This document shows, one piece after another, positions 32,595 through 41,378 of a DNA stretch of 64,000 nucleotides. Each line of letters starts with the position of its first letter. Within the stretch, counting starts at the first letter, position 1. The position numbers and the translations under genes are program-made. The stretch is from DATKQJ01 sp035534295 (GTDB lineage: Bacteria; Chloroflexota; Dormibacteria; Dormibacterales; Dormibacteraceae), in assembly GCA_035534295.1 (NCBI GenBank), contig DATLSE010000022.1:9083-73082 (forward strand), written 5' to 3'. A model generated the notes under the pieces. The model was not told the origin of the DNA and did no database searches. It saw only the letters and a program-made list of their open reading frames with translations.

Positions 32595-33518
32595 TCAGCC
32601 CCCGAACGCCACCGATTCGCCAACCCCGTGAGCTCCGGCCTCGAGGAGGACTGCGTGCGCGGCCGCGATGTCCCACAGGGCCAGGCCGTGGGATTCGAAG
32701 ATGAGCGGCGCGGGCCCCTCCGGCACCAGATCCAGCCCAGCTAGGACCCCGCCCAACTCCAAAGCGCGCTCGACGCTGTAATCGGCGAGCAGCAGGTCGC
32801 CGCTCTCAAGCTCGGCGGTGGCGCGCTGATCGACCACGATGGCGCGCGCCCGGTGCACGAGATCAGCGGGAAGCTCACGCCGATTCGGGTAGTTGGATCC
32901 GGCTGCGATCACCAGCGTTTGGGCTCCGATCCAGTCCGACTCAAGCACGGGCTCCCGCGCGGTCGTCATGGTCACCACCACATCGCAGCCCTCGACGCAG
33001 GCGCGCGCGCTATCCACAGCCCGTGCTCCGTGGCGCCCAGCAAATGCCTCACGCCGGCCCTGGTCGCGGCCGTAAACGCGCAGCTCGGCGATCTGCAGCA
33101 CCTCGCGCAAGGCATCGATCTGCGTTCCCGCCTGCTTTCCGGTCCCGATCACGCCGACGCTCAGCGGGCCCGCCGGCGCCAGTGCCCGCGCCGCGACCGC
33201 GCTCGCCGCGCCCGTGCGCAGGGCGCCCAGGTGATCGGCTTCGATCAGCCCCGAGAGGCTCCCGTCGGGCCCGTAGAGGAGAACTACGAAGCGCGCCCGC
33301 CCGGCCATGACCGAGTAGGTCTTGAGCCCGAAGACGCCTGCGGTGGCCCAGCTCGCCGACATTACGTTGAGGACGCCGGAGGCAGGAAACACGCGCCGCC
33401 GCGGCTGATTTTGCGCCAGCTCTCGGCCCAGATCCGCCGTGGCGGCGGCCACCGCCTCGATCACCTGGCCCATGCTGGCCAGGGCGCGGACCTCGTCTTC
33501 ACGCAAGAGAACGGCCAT
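32595..33518 (-). CDS. Ornithine cyclodeaminase / mu-crystallin family protein
   Basis: From ATG 33518 the protein has 307 residues. It has GLKTYSVMAGRARF with the substrate-binding Lys, EADHLGALRTGAASAVAA and the NAD motif VGVIGTGKQAG, as in OCD, lysine cyclodeaminase and imine reductases of this family. Likely action is NAD(P)-dependent imine chemistry on an amino acid. A longer reading to 33896 overlaps the divergent hom gene and has no family similarity. Its start is 18 bases from that of hom. Confidence 0.82.
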   Translation of the reverse strand: MAVLLREDEVRALASMGQVIEAVAAATADLGRELAQNQPRRRVFPASGVLNVMSASWATAGVFGLKTYSVMAGRARFVVLLYGPDGSLSGLIEADHLGALRTGAASAVAARALAPAGPLSVGVIGTGKQAGTQIDALREVLQIAELRVYGRDQGRREAFAGRHGARAVDSARACVEGCDVVVTMTTAREPVLESDWIGAQTLVIAAGSNYPNRRELPADLVHRARAIVVDQRATAELESGDLLLADYSVERALELGGVLAGLDLVPEGPAPLIFESHGLALWDIAAAHAVLLEAGAHGVGESVAFGG

Positions 33519-33536
33519 CGCCACCAGAATAAGCAC

Positions 33537-34829
33537 GTGCGTGATCAAAGTGCCCTTCGCATCGGACTCATCGGACTCGGCACGGTCGGATCCCAGGTGG
33601 CCGACCGGCTGTTGCAGCGGGGCGACCAACTTCGGCGCCGGGCCGGCGTCGACCTCTGCCTGCGCCGGGTCCTGGTCCGCGACCTGACCCGGCCGCGCCA
33701 GATCACGTTGCCTGCGGGCATGCTCACAGATCGCCCCGAGGAGGTGCTGGACGATCCCGAGATCGACGTAGTGATGGAGCTCGCTGGGGGTGAGGAGCCG
33801 GCCCGAAGCTACCTCGAGCGGGCGCTTCTGGGGGGCAAGCACGTGATCACGGCCAACAAGGTGGTCATGGCCAAACACGGGGCGGCGCTGCTCCAACTCG
33901 CCGGTGAGCGCGACCTCGACGTTTACTTCGAGGCCGCCGTGGGGGGCGGAATCCCGCTCATCAGCACCTTCAAGGTGGACCTACTCGCCAACGACATCGA
34001 GCGCATAGCAGCGGTCATCAACGGGACCACCAACTTCGTCCTGGGCCGGATGTCCGAGGCCGGATTGACGCTCGCCGATGCGGTTGGCGAGGCCCAGGCT
34101 CGAGGCTTTGCCGAGGCCGACCCCCGCGACGATATCGGCGGCTTCGACGCCACCTACAAGCTGGCCATCATGTCCTCGATCGCCTTTGGGGTCACCGTCC
34201 ACCCCGATCAGGTCTATCGCGAGGGGATCGATGGCATCGAGCCCGTCGATTTTCTCTACGCCCGTGAGATGGGATGCACACTCAAGCTCCTGGCCTATTC
34301 CGCCCGCCACGCCGACGGTCGCATCGAGGCCCGCGTCCATCCGGTCCTGGTCGGTTTCGGACATCCCCTGGGCCGCGTCGAGGGGGCGGCTAACGCGGTC
34401 TATGTCGAGGGCGATCTGGTGGGCCAGGTTCTGCTCGAGGGCCTGGGCGCCGGCGGCCGTCCCACGGCGTCAGCCGTGGTCGGAGATCTGATCGATCTGG
34501 CCCGCTCGATCCGGCGCCAGGTCCAGATCCGGCCGGCACCAGAGATCGATGGGGCCGCCGTGGTGGTGGCCATGGATGAGGTCACCACCAAGGGCTATTT
34601 TCGCAGTCGGGTCCTGGACCAGCCCGGGGTCCTTGCCCGCATCGCCCAGGTGTTCGGAGAGGAGGGCGTGAGCATCGCCACGGCCACCCAGCGCGATGCG
34701 ACCGAGGGCACGGCTGAGTTCGTGGTCACGACCCACCCGGCTCCTGACGCCGCGCTGCGGCGCACCCGCGATCGTCTGAATCGCCTGGACGTGGTGATCG
34801 GGGTCCGTGCATTTTTAAGGGTGATGTAG
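33537..34829 (+). CDS. hom: Homoserine dehydrogenase
   Basis: From GTG 33537 the protein has 430 residues. It shows the Rossmann motif IGLIGLGTVGSQVA, the catalytic core ITANKVVMAKHG, NGTTNFVLGRMSEAG, EADPRDDIGGFDATYK and a C-terminal ACT domain (VLDQPGVLARIAQVFGEEGV). It reduces aspartate semialdehyde to homoserine; the ACT domain implies threonine feedback. An upstream in-frame extension reaching 32853 lies antisense to the cyclodeaminase gene and is rejected. First gene of hom-thrC-thrB-lysC-ychF. Confidence 0.93.
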   Translation: MRDQSALRIGLIGLGTVGSQVADRLLQRGDQLRRRAGVDLCLRRVLVRDLTRPRQITLPAGMLTDRPEEVLDDPEIDVVMELAGGEEPARSYLERALLGGKHVITANKVVMAKHGAALLQLAGERDLDVYFEAAVGGGIPLISTFKVDLLANDIERIAAVINGTTNFVLGRMSEAGLTLADAVGEAQARGFAEADPRDDIGGFDATYKLAIMSSIAFGVTVHPDQVYREGIDGIEPVDFLYAREMGCTLKLLAYSARHADGRIEARVHPVLVGFGHPLGRVEGAANAVYVEGDLVGQVLLEGLGAGGRPTASAVVGDLIDLARSIRRQVQIRPAPEIDGAAVVVAMDEVTTKGYFRSRVLDQPGVLARIAQVFGEEGVSIATATQRDATEGTAEFVVTTHPAPDAALRRTRDRLNRLDVVIGVRAFLRVM

Positions 34830-34830
34830 C

Positions 34831-35877
34831 TTGGGCGTCATCGGGCGCTGGCGCGATCGCCTGCCGAGCATCACCGAGCACACGCCGATCGTGGACCTGC
34901 ACGAGGGCGACACCCCGCTTGTGCGCAGCGCCCACATCGGCCCCGAGCTGGGGATCGCCCGGCTCTTTTTTAAGTACGAGGGCCTAAATCCGACCGGCTC
35001 GTTCAAGGATCGAGGCATGGTCGTGGCCGTGGCCAAGGCCATGGAGCAAGGTGCCCGGGTCCTGGTCTGCGCCTCAACCGGCAATACCTCGGCCTCTGCC
35101 GCCGCCTACGCCGCCAGCCAGTCGCTGCGCGCCATCGTCGTGGTTCCAGACGGGGAGATCGCTCTCAACAAGCTGGCCCAGGCGCTTATGTACGGGGCGC
35201 GCGTGGTCCAGATACGAGGCAATTTCGACGACGCCTTGCGCACCGTGCGCCAGCTCGCCGACGACTATCCGGTGGCCCTGGTCAACTCGGTCAACCCGCA
35301 TCGGCTCGAGGGCCAGAAGACCGCGGCCTTCGAGATCGTGGAGGTGCTGGGCGATGCGCCCGACTACCTGGTTCTGCCCGTGGGTAACGCGGGCAACATC
35401 ACCGCCTACTGGAGGGGCTTCAAAGAGGATCGCGCCGCCGGCCGCACCAGCCTGCTGCCCCGCATGATCGGCGCCCAGGCTGAGGGAGCAGCTCCAATTG
35501 TGGCCGGACGCGTGATCGACGAGCCGCGCACGGTAGCGAGCGCAATCAGGATCGGCAACCCGGCCAGCTGGGAGGGCGCGACCAGCGCCCGCGATGAGTC
35601 CGGGGGGCTCATCGACGCGGTCTCCGACAGCGAGATCCTGCAGGCCCAGGTGCTGCTCGCCACGCGCGAGGGACTCTTCGCCGAGCCCGCCTCGGTCGCC
35701 CCGCTGGCCCTGCTGATCCGGCTGGCGCGGGCCGGGCGGATCGAGGGCGGCGCCACCGTGGTGGTGGTTTTGACCGGCAACGGGCTGAAGGATCCTGAGG
35801 CGGCACTGCACAACGTCGAGCCTCCCATCGTCCTCGACGGAGACGCGCGGGCGATGGCCAAGGCGCTCAAGCTCTAG
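34831..35877 (+). CDS. thrC: Threonine synthase
   Basis: The 348-residue fold type II PLP enzyme has the cofactor Lys in NPTGSFKDRGM, the substrate loop CASTGNTSASAAAYAA and the phosphate-binding PVGNAGNITAYWRGF. It converts O-phosphohomoserine to threonine. The size fits the short bacterial class. TTG 34831 starts one base after the hom stop; coupling by hom translation is likely because no strong ribosome-binding site is seen. Confidence 0.93.
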   Translation: MGVIGRWRDRLPSITEHTPIVDLHEGDTPLVRSAHIGPELGIARLFFKYEGLNPTGSFKDRGMVVAVAKAMEQGARVLVCASTGNTSASAAAYAASQSLRAIVVVPDGEIALNKLAQALMYGARVVQIRGNFDDALRTVRQLADDYPVALVNSVNPHRLEGQKTAAFEIVEVLGDAPDYLVLPVGNAGNITAYWRGFKEDRAAGRTSLLPRMIGAQAEGAAPIVAGRVIDEPRTVASAIRIGNPASWEGATSARDESGGLIDAVSDSEILQAQVLLATREGLFAEPASVAPLALLIRLARAGRIEGGATVVVVLTGNGLKDPEAALHNVEPPIVLDGDARAMAKALKL

Positions 35878-35892
35878 GCGGCGGATGATCCG

Positions 35893-36696
35893 GTGAAGAT
35901 CCGCGTCCCCGCCTCGATCGCCAACATCGGCCCCGGCTTTGACGTGCTCGCGATGGCCGTGGACTTATGGCTCGAAGTCGAGGCTGAACCGTCCGACCAG
36001 CCCCACTGGCGCTTTCAGGGTGAGGGGGCGGAGTATCTGGGAGCTACGCCCAATCCCCTCTCCGCCCTGAGCTGGCGCGGTGAGGTGCGGTGCGATATTC
36101 CGATGGGGGTGGGTCTCGGCAGCAGTGCCGCCGCCCGCCTGGCGGCCGCCGTCCTGCGCGGCGAGCTGGACCCTCTGGGTTCGGCCAGCGCCGAGGAGGG
36201 TCATCCCGACAACGCCGCCGCCGCCTGGTCGGGCGGGGTGGTGATGGTGATCGAGGGCCAGGTCCATCGGTTGCCTGCGGCCGAGCTTGAGTTGGCCCTG
36301 CTGGTGGCCACCCTCCCCCTGCCCACAGAGCAGGCGCGCGCGGCCCTACCTGCCACCGTCCCGCACCCCGACGCTGTGTTCAATGCGGCCCGGCTGGGGC
36401 TGCTCATTCACGCCCTCGACGGACGGCACTATGAGCTCCTGGACGCCGCCACCCAGGACCGTCTGCACCAGCCCTACCGCGAGCATCTCTATCCCTTCAC
36501 GGCAGCCGCGATGGCGGCCGCGAGGGCCGCCGGGGCCCTGGGTAGCGCTGTCTGTGGTGCCGGGCCCAGTGTCTTCGCCTTCTGCCGTCCCGGCGAGGGC
36601 GAGCGTATAGCGCAGGCCATGGCGGATGCCGCGCCCGGGCGCGGACGACCCCTGGCGACTCAGATCAGTCCCCAGGGGCTCCAGGTCTGGCCGTGA
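35893..36696 (+). CDS. thrB: Homoserine kinase
   Basis: The 267-residue GHMP kinase has IRVPASIANIGPGFDVLAMA at the N terminus, the ATP loop MGVGLGSSAAARLAA, EEGHPDNAAAAWSGG and CGAGPSVFAF near the end. It phosphorylates homoserine with ATP. It is somewhat shorter than the usual 290-310 residues, the shortening being in the middle. GTG 35893 starts 15 bases after thrC, and its TGA overlaps the GTG of lysC. Confidence 0.9.
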   Translation: MKIRVPASIANIGPGFDVLAMAVDLWLEVEAEPSDQPHWRFQGEGAEYLGATPNPLSALSWRGEVRCDIPMGVGLGSSAAARLAAAVLRGELDPLGSASAEEGHPDNAAAAWSGGVVMVIEGQVHRLPAAELELALLVATLPLPTEQARAALPATVPHPDAVFNAARLGLLIHALDGRHYELLDAATQDRLHQPYREHLYPFTAAAMAAARAAGALGSAVCGAGPSVFAFCRPGEGERIAQAMADAAPGRGRPLATQISPQGLQVWP

Positions 36697-37910
36697 TAGT
36701 GCAAAAGTACGGTGGCACCTCGCTGGCCACGCCGGCGCGCGTACGCCGGGTGGCCAGGCGCATTGCGAGCCAGGTGGCGGCGGGCGAACAGGTGGTTGCG
36801 GTGGTCTCGGCCATGGGGCACACCACCGACCGATTGATCGGACTTGCGCACCGGGTAAACCCCGATCCTCCAGCCCGCGAGCTCGACATGCTCATCGCCA
36901 ACGGCGAGACGATAAGTGCCCCGCTCGTCGCCATGTGCCTACAGGGTCTGGGGGTCGACGCCATCTCGCTCACCGGTCCCCAGGCGGGAATCCGCACCAG
37001 CCAGCACCACTCACGCGCCCGCATCCACGAGATCGACCCCGCTCGCATCAATCAATGCCTGGAGCGGGGGCAGGTGGTGGTGGTCGCCGGCTTCCAGGGC
37101 GCCACTGAAGAGGGCGAGATCACCACTTTGGGCCGGGGCGCGAGTGATCTCACCGCAGTCGCTCTGGCCGCAGCCCTCAAGGCACGTTCCTGCGAGATCC
37201 TGACCGACGTCGACGGCATCCTGACCGCCGACCCCCGGGTCGTTCCCGATGCCCGCCTGCTCCACTACGTCACCTATGAGGAGATTCTCGAGATGGCCGC
37301 GGTGGGGGCCCGGGTGATGCAGCCGCGATCGGTCGAGATCGGTCAGCTGTACGGCGTTCCCATCCACGTGCGATCGTCGTTCCACATGCGTCCGGGTACC
37401 ATGATCGTGGCTCAGGTCCCGATGGAAAATCGAAATCGCGTCCGCGGAGTTGCGCACGAGAACGAGGTCGCCAAGATCACGGTCCTGGAGGTGCCCGATC
37501 GCCCCGGCATCGCCGCCTCCATCTTCCAGGTCCTGGCCGAGCACAGCGTATCGGTGGACGTGATCGTTCAGAACGTGTCCAGCGGTGGGAAGACAGACCT
37601 CACCTTCACCGTCGGTGAGGCCGACCTCAAGCGGGCGGTGGCCCTGGTGAACCCGGTGGCGGCTGAGATCGGGGCCAAAGGGGTGAGCCAGGCCGGCGGC
37701 CTGGCCAAGGTCTCAATCGTGGGCACCGGCATGCTCGGTACTCCCGGCATCGCCGCCACCATGTTCACCACCCTGGCGGCCGAGAAGGTCAACATCGAGA
37801 TGATCAGCACCTCAGAGATTCGAATCACCTGCATCGTCGGCCGGACCGAGGTGGCGCGCGCGGTGAGAGCGCTGCACAGCGCCTTTCAGCTCGACCAGGT
37901 CACAGCCTAG
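36693..37910 (+). CDS. lysC: Aspartate kinase
   Basis: The 405-residue protein begins VQKYGGTSLA, the kinase motif, and has TTLGRGASDLTAVALAA (the family more often has GRGGSD), TDVDGILTADPRVV, and two C-terminal ACT domains (VPDRPGIAASIFQVLAEHSV and GTPGIAATMFTTLAAEKVNI). It makes aspartyl phosphate, the shared first step to lysine, threonine and methionine. GTG 36693 overlaps the thrB stop. Feedback by lysine and/or threonine is expected from the ACT domains. No asd gene is in the operon. Confidence 0.93.
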   Translation: MIVQKYGGTSLATPARVRRVARRIASQVAAGEQVVAVVSAMGHTTDRLIGLAHRVNPDPPARELDMLIANGETISAPLVAMCLQGLGVDAISLTGPQAGIRTSQHHSRARIHEIDPARINQCLERGQVVVVAGFQGATEEGEITTLGRGASDLTAVALAAALKARSCEILTDVDGILTADPRVVPDARLLHYVTYEEILEMAAVGARVMQPRSVEIGQLYGVPIHVRSSFHMRPGTMIVAQVPMENRNRVRGVAHENEVAKITVLEVPDRPGIAASIFQVLAEHSVSVDVIVQNVSSGGKTDLTFTVGEADLKRAVALVNPVAAEIGAKGVSQAGGLAKVSIVGTGMLGTPGIAATMFTTLAAEKVNIEMISTSEIRITCIVGRTEVARAVRALHSAFQLDQVTA

Positions 37911-38924
37911 GTGTCGGTCAACGTGGCCCTGGTCGGCCCCATCGGGGCCGGCAAGACCTCCCTGTTCAACGCCCTCACCGGCGGCCGGGGGGCCGACGGC
38001 ATGGGCATGGTCGACGTGCCTGACCAGAGGTTGGGCCGGCTGGCGACGGCCGTTCATCCACGCCGGGTGGTGGCCGCCCAGGTCCGGGTGATCGACGCGC
38101 CCCCGGGGTCGCGCGCCCAGCGCATCGCCGCCGCGCGGGAGGCTGACGTGGTGATCAAGGTGGTCCGCGGCTTTGGACCCGAACCTGATCCCGCCGGCGA
38201 CCTCGAGGAGATCGAGTTGGACATGGTTCTGACCGATCTGGCCACGGTTGAGAGGCGGCTCGAACTGCTCGCCCGCGAGCAGCGCGGCGGCCGCCGGGAG
38301 GGGGCCGCCGAGATGGTCACGCTGGAGCGGGCGCGGGTCCATCTGGGCGAGGGGCAAGGCCTGCGCTCCCTGGCCGTCGACGCCGAGACGCGATCGCATC
38401 TGGATCCGCTATTCGCGGTCAGCCTCAAGCCCTCGGTTGTGGTCGCCAACGTGGGCGACAGCCTGCTTCCAGACGGCGGAGAGCTGGCCCAGAGGGTGCA
38501 ACGCCTGGCCGGCGAGCGGGGGCTGCAATCCCTTCCCCTGAGCGCCAAGCTCGAGCTCGAGCTCGGCGACCTCGATCCCGCCGACGCGACCGAGATGCGT
38601 GCCACCTTCGGGCTCTTGGAATCTCCTCTGGGTGGTCTGACCAGGGCCGTCTGGGCGGCCGGCGGTCTGATCACGTTCTTCACTGCCGGGGAGCCTGAGG
38701 TTCGGGCCTGGCCCTGCGCCGACCAGGCGCCTGCGGCTCAGGCCGCGGGAGTGATTCATTCCGACTTCGAGCGCAGCTTTATTCGGGCCGAGGTGACCTC
38801 GGTCGACGAACTCGTCGAGTCCGGATCGATGGAGGCGCTACGCGGTCAGGGACGGCTGCGCATCGAGGGCCGTGACTACCGCGTCCGGGACGGCGACGTC
38901 GTCTTCTTCCGGGTCGGGCGCTGA
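37911..38924 (+). CDS. ychF: YchF/OLA1-like P-loop GTPase/ATPase
   Basis: The 337-residue protein starts NVALVGPIGAGKTSLFNALT, a P-loop that departs from the usual GLPNVGKSTLF. Where YchF has a DxxG motif it has IDAPPGSRAQ. The C-terminal TGS-like half is highly typical: GLITFFTAGEPEVRAWPC, GVIHSDFERSFIRAEV and RDYRVRDGDVVFFRV. YchF proteins bind ribosomes and often prefer ATP. GTG 37911 directly follows the lysC stop. The altered G motifs and amino-acid operon setting suggest a divergent paralogue, not the standard copy. Confidence 0.82.
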   Translation: MSVNVALVGPIGAGKTSLFNALTGGRGADGMGMVDVPDQRLGRLATAVHPRRVVAAQVRVIDAPPGSRAQRIAAAREADVVIKVVRGFGPEPDPAGDLEEIELDMVLTDLATVERRLELLAREQRGGRREGAAEMVTLERARVHLGEGQGLRSLAVDAETRSHLDPLFAVSLKPSVVVANVGDSLLPDGGELAQRVQRLAGERGLQSLPLSAKLELELGDLDPADATEMRATFGLLESPLGGLTRAVWAAGGLITFFTAGEPEVRAWPCADQAPAAQAAGVIHSDFERSFIRAEVTSVDELVESGSMEALRGQGRLRIEGRDYRVRDGDVVFFRVGR

Positions 38925-38938
38925 GATCGGAGCCCGCG

Positions 38939-39436
38939 CTAGTCGAAGCCGAAGGCCTGGCGTGTGCGCCGGCCCAGGAGTCTGACCAGGACTGGGAGTC
39001 CGACCAGGATCAGCGACCAGAGGGCGGCCAGTACGATGGCGGTGATCCAGCCGCGTCGCCGACCGCCTCGGAGGTCATAGAAGACCAGGCCGTGAAGTCC
39101 GGCCAGGATCACCGCGATCGCGATCAGGACGGCGCTGTAGATGGCCGCATCAGCCGCCGATCCTCCGACGCCTGCCGCCAGCCTGGCTCTGCCCGCTGCA
39201 TTCAGAACCACCGCCAGAGCCGACGTCGCCCAGACCAGGAGGAAGATGGAGGCCAGGGCAAAAAACCACGGCGTCGTCCCCAGGACCTGGCCCGGCTGCG
39301 GGCGCGATGGGGGGGCGACGGCCGGGGTGGAGGAGGGGTCCCAGCGCGGGGCGTCGCACATCTCGCAGCGGGAGGCGTCCCGCTTCATCGAAGCTCCGCA
39401 CTCGATACAGAATTCGTGCTCCCGCTCACCCGTCAT
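38939..39436 (-). CDS. Zinc-ribbon membrane protein
   Basis: From ATG 39436 the product has 165 residues. The N terminus has a zinc ribbon (CIECGASM then CEMCDAPRW, two CxxC knuckles), followed by a Pro-rich linker and three hydrophobic helices (TPWFFALASIFLLVWATS, YSAVLIAIAVILAGLHGLVF, GWITAIVLAALWSLILVGLP). This is a common plan for small membrane proteins of unknown function. The ATG lies six bases after a CATAAT box, a leaderless start. The long upstream frame has no protein features. Confidence 0.65.
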   Translation of the reverse strand: MTGEREHEFCIECGASMKRDASRCEMCDAPRWDPSSTPAVAPPSRPQPGQVLGTTPWFFALASIFLLVWATSALAVVLNAAGRARLAAGVGGSAADAAIYSAVLIAIAVILAGLHGLVFYDLRGGRRRGWITAIVLAALWSLILVGLPVLVRLLGRRTRQAFGFD

Positions 39437-39743
39437 GCTCCGATTATGGCCGTGCCGAGCTGGCTCGGACCGAAAGCCGGCCTGGCGCTGGTAACCTAGG
39501 GTCCGATCCCCAAGCTCGGATCGCGGCACGGCGCATGGCGATGGATGGGGAAGTTGTATGGGAGGAGGGTCCGTTGCTCGCAGGGTTCGAGCCCGGCCTC
39601 CCATCGCGTGTCCCGGAGGTGACGCTGGTTGAGGACCCGCGGCGGGCCGGTTAAGGGTTGATGGGCCGAGCCCTGGGGACGGTACGCGTCTGAGTTCCAA
39701 GGGCACCGTTCCCCTCGAGGCCAGCTCGACCCGCCGGGATCCA
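39437..39743. other. 307-base divergent intergenic region
   Basis: It contains the minus-strand CATAAT box at 39443-39448. No gene, tRNA or strong repeat is visible. The promoter of the plus-strand membrane protein must be here but no clear box is seen. Confidence 0.4.
39443..39448 (-). promoter_or_regulatory. -10 box of a leaderless promoter (zinc-ribbon gene)
   Basis: CATAAT on the minus strand, six bases before ATG 39436. Confidence 0.5.
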
Positions 39744-41153
39744 ATGTCCGTCAGGCCCCGCTCCGGTTCCACCGCGGCCTGGGCGCTGGGCGGGGCCGCT
39801 CTTTTGCTGGTCGCATTCGCCTTCCGTCCCGTGGTCGAGGGCGATGGGGTGAGCAGCTTCGCCTACCTGCACGCGCTCTGGGTGGACCACGGCCTCAATG
39901 TGGGCCGCGTCTTCCTGGCCGCCGAGCGCGCGCACGTGAGCCTGACCCCGTCCAATCTCGACGTGCGTACCAGTACCGGCCTCACCGCCGACTTCACGCC
40001 CCTTGGGGCCGCGCTTCTCAGCACTCCGTTCTATCTCGCCGCTCTGCTGGTGGATCGGAGCGGAGCGCCCATCTTCGCGCCCGGGTTCCAAGCCGCGTAC
40101 ACCGTGGCCTCGCTGTTTTACGGCCTGATCGGGCTGGTCCTGATCGCCTCCCTGGCGGCGGCGGTCACCCGCTCCCGGCGCGCCGCCCTGCTCGCCACAG
40201 CTGTGGCCCTGGGCGCGACGCCGATGTTGTATTACCTCTTCCTCGAGCCCAGCTATACCCACACGTTCTCGGTCTTCGTCTGCGCTCTGTTCTTCCTTCT
40301 CTGGTGGCGGAGCGGGACCGAGCGCGGCGCCCGGTCGTGGTTCGCCCTGGGTCTGCTGGGAGGATTCATGGGCGCGGTGCGATTTCAGGATGGGCCGCTG
40401 GCCGCAATCGCGCTCCTCGACGTGCGCCGCAGGGGCTGGGCGCCGCTCCTCTATCCGCTGGGCCTGGGGATAGGATTCGCCCCCCAGCTTGTGGTTGACC
40501 ACACGCTCTTCGGCACCTGGCTTCCGCACCGCGCGCCCGCTGTCGGGGCGCCAGACCTGTGGCCCGGCCATTATCTGCAGGTCCTGATATCGAGCCACAA
40601 CGGGCTCTTAGTCTGGACCCCCGCCTTCGCCCTGGGCCTCCTCGGCCTGGCCCTGGTCGGCGATCGGCGGATCCGTCTCGCCGCCGTCATGGCCTTGCTG
40701 ATCGAGATCGGGATCAGCGGAGCCCAGGCCGACTGGTGGGGCGGACACGTGTTCGGCATGAACCGGATGCTCGATCTGCTCCCCCTCTTCGCCGTCGGAC
40801 TGGCCCAGCTCGCAGTTCGAGTGCCCTGGATCTGGAGCCGGATCGCCGCTGCCGGGCTGCTGCTCTGGAACCTGATCCTGATGGCCAATTTCGACTACGT
40901 CATCCGCACCGACCACAACCCGGGCTACCTGGGCTTGCTCACGGGCCAGCTGCAGGCGCTGCCCGACGCACCCCGCGTGCTGCTCCGCGGAGGAGTCGGG
41001 CGGGCCCTGATTCTGTGGCCGCTGCTCAAACAGGGACCCAACCTTGGCTTTGGGCTCGCCCTCCTGCTCGCCGAGGCCGCGTGCGTGCTGGCGGCGGTGG
41101 TTGTGGCCACCCGGCTGTTGGGCGGCTCCGGGGCCCGCGACGCGCGCCAATAG
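39744..41153 (+). CDS. Polytopic membrane protein, possible GT-C type glycosyltransferase
   Basis: The 469-residue protein has about ten to eleven hydrophobic helices. The first is followed by a loop with RPVVEGDGVSSFAYLHALWV. An acidic loop after helix 1 and a later extracellular loop with WWGGHVFGMNRMLDLLP recall membrane glycosyltransferases (GT39/GT83-like) that use lipid-linked sugars. No clear DxD motif is visible, so this is tentative; it may just be an unknown membrane protein. ATG 39744 is used. It stands alone between a divergent gene and a long leader. Confidence 0.55.
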   Translation: MSVRPRSGSTAAWALGGAALLLVAFAFRPVVEGDGVSSFAYLHALWVDHGLNVGRVFLAAERAHVSLTPSNLDVRTSTGLTADFTPLGAALLSTPFYLAALLVDRSGAPIFAPGFQAAYTVASLFYGLIGLVLIASLAAAVTRSRRAALLATAVALGATPMLYYLFLEPSYTHTFSVFVCALFFLLWWRSGTERGARSWFALGLLGGFMGAVRFQDGPLAAIALLDVRRRGWAPLLYPLGLGIGFAPQLVVDHTLFGTWLPHRAPAVGAPDLWPGHYLQVLISSHNGLLVWTPAFALGLLGLALVGDRRIRLAAVMALLIEIGISGAQADWWGGHVFGMNRMLDLLPLFAVGLAQLAVRVPWIWSRIAAAGLLLWNLILMANFDYVIRTDHNPGYLGLLTGQLQALPDAPRVLLRGGVGRALILWPLLKQGPNLGFGLALLLAEAACVLAAVVVATRLLGGSGARDARQ

Positions 41154-41179
41154 GGAGCGCCTCAATCGGCTTTACGCGC

Positions 41180-41208
41180 TTGACTTGTCCCACATGGTGG
41201 GGTAGGCT
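41180..41208 (+). promoter_or_regulatory. Near-consensus sigma70 promoter
   Basis: TTGACT (41180-41185) and TAGGCT (41203-41208) with exactly 17 bases between them, the best -35/-10 pair in the window. The start would be near 41215. Confidence 0.6.
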
Positions 41209-41214
41209 CCGTGG

Positions 41215-41378
41215 CGGGGCTCAACATGTCGTACCCAACGTCCTAGCACCTGAGACCCGCCCGAGCGGCAGGCAGGCGGCTTCAGCAACGTCTTAGACCA
41301 CGTCCCAATTCCGACTACCCATCGCCTGCCTGTGCGCACGGGGGCCCCGCCAGCACCCTGTTAGACTCGAAGACGCCC
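41215..41378 (+). ncRNA. Possible structured leader RNA or small RNA
   Basis: About 164 bases follow the strong promoter before the next ATG. They contain a 10-bp stem (41269-41278 with 41323-41332) enclosing 44 bases, and two copies of AACGTCYTAG (41237-41246 and 41287-41296), one of them inside the stem loop. I do not recognise a known riboswitch, 6S, SRP or tmRNA. It may regulate the 41379 gene or be an independent RNA; a second -10-like TAGACT at 41362-41367 could serve the gene separately. Confidence 0.35.

Noticed and set aside
32853..33536. N-terminal extension of homoserine dehydrogenase (about 228 residues)
   Set aside because: It runs antisense through the cyclodeaminase gene and lacks similarity; the Rossmann motif starts right after GTG 33537.
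41215..41378. Assignment of the leader to a known riboswitch (SAM, cobalamin, c-di-AMP, T-box)
   Set aside because: None of the conserved core sequences of those classes could be matched.
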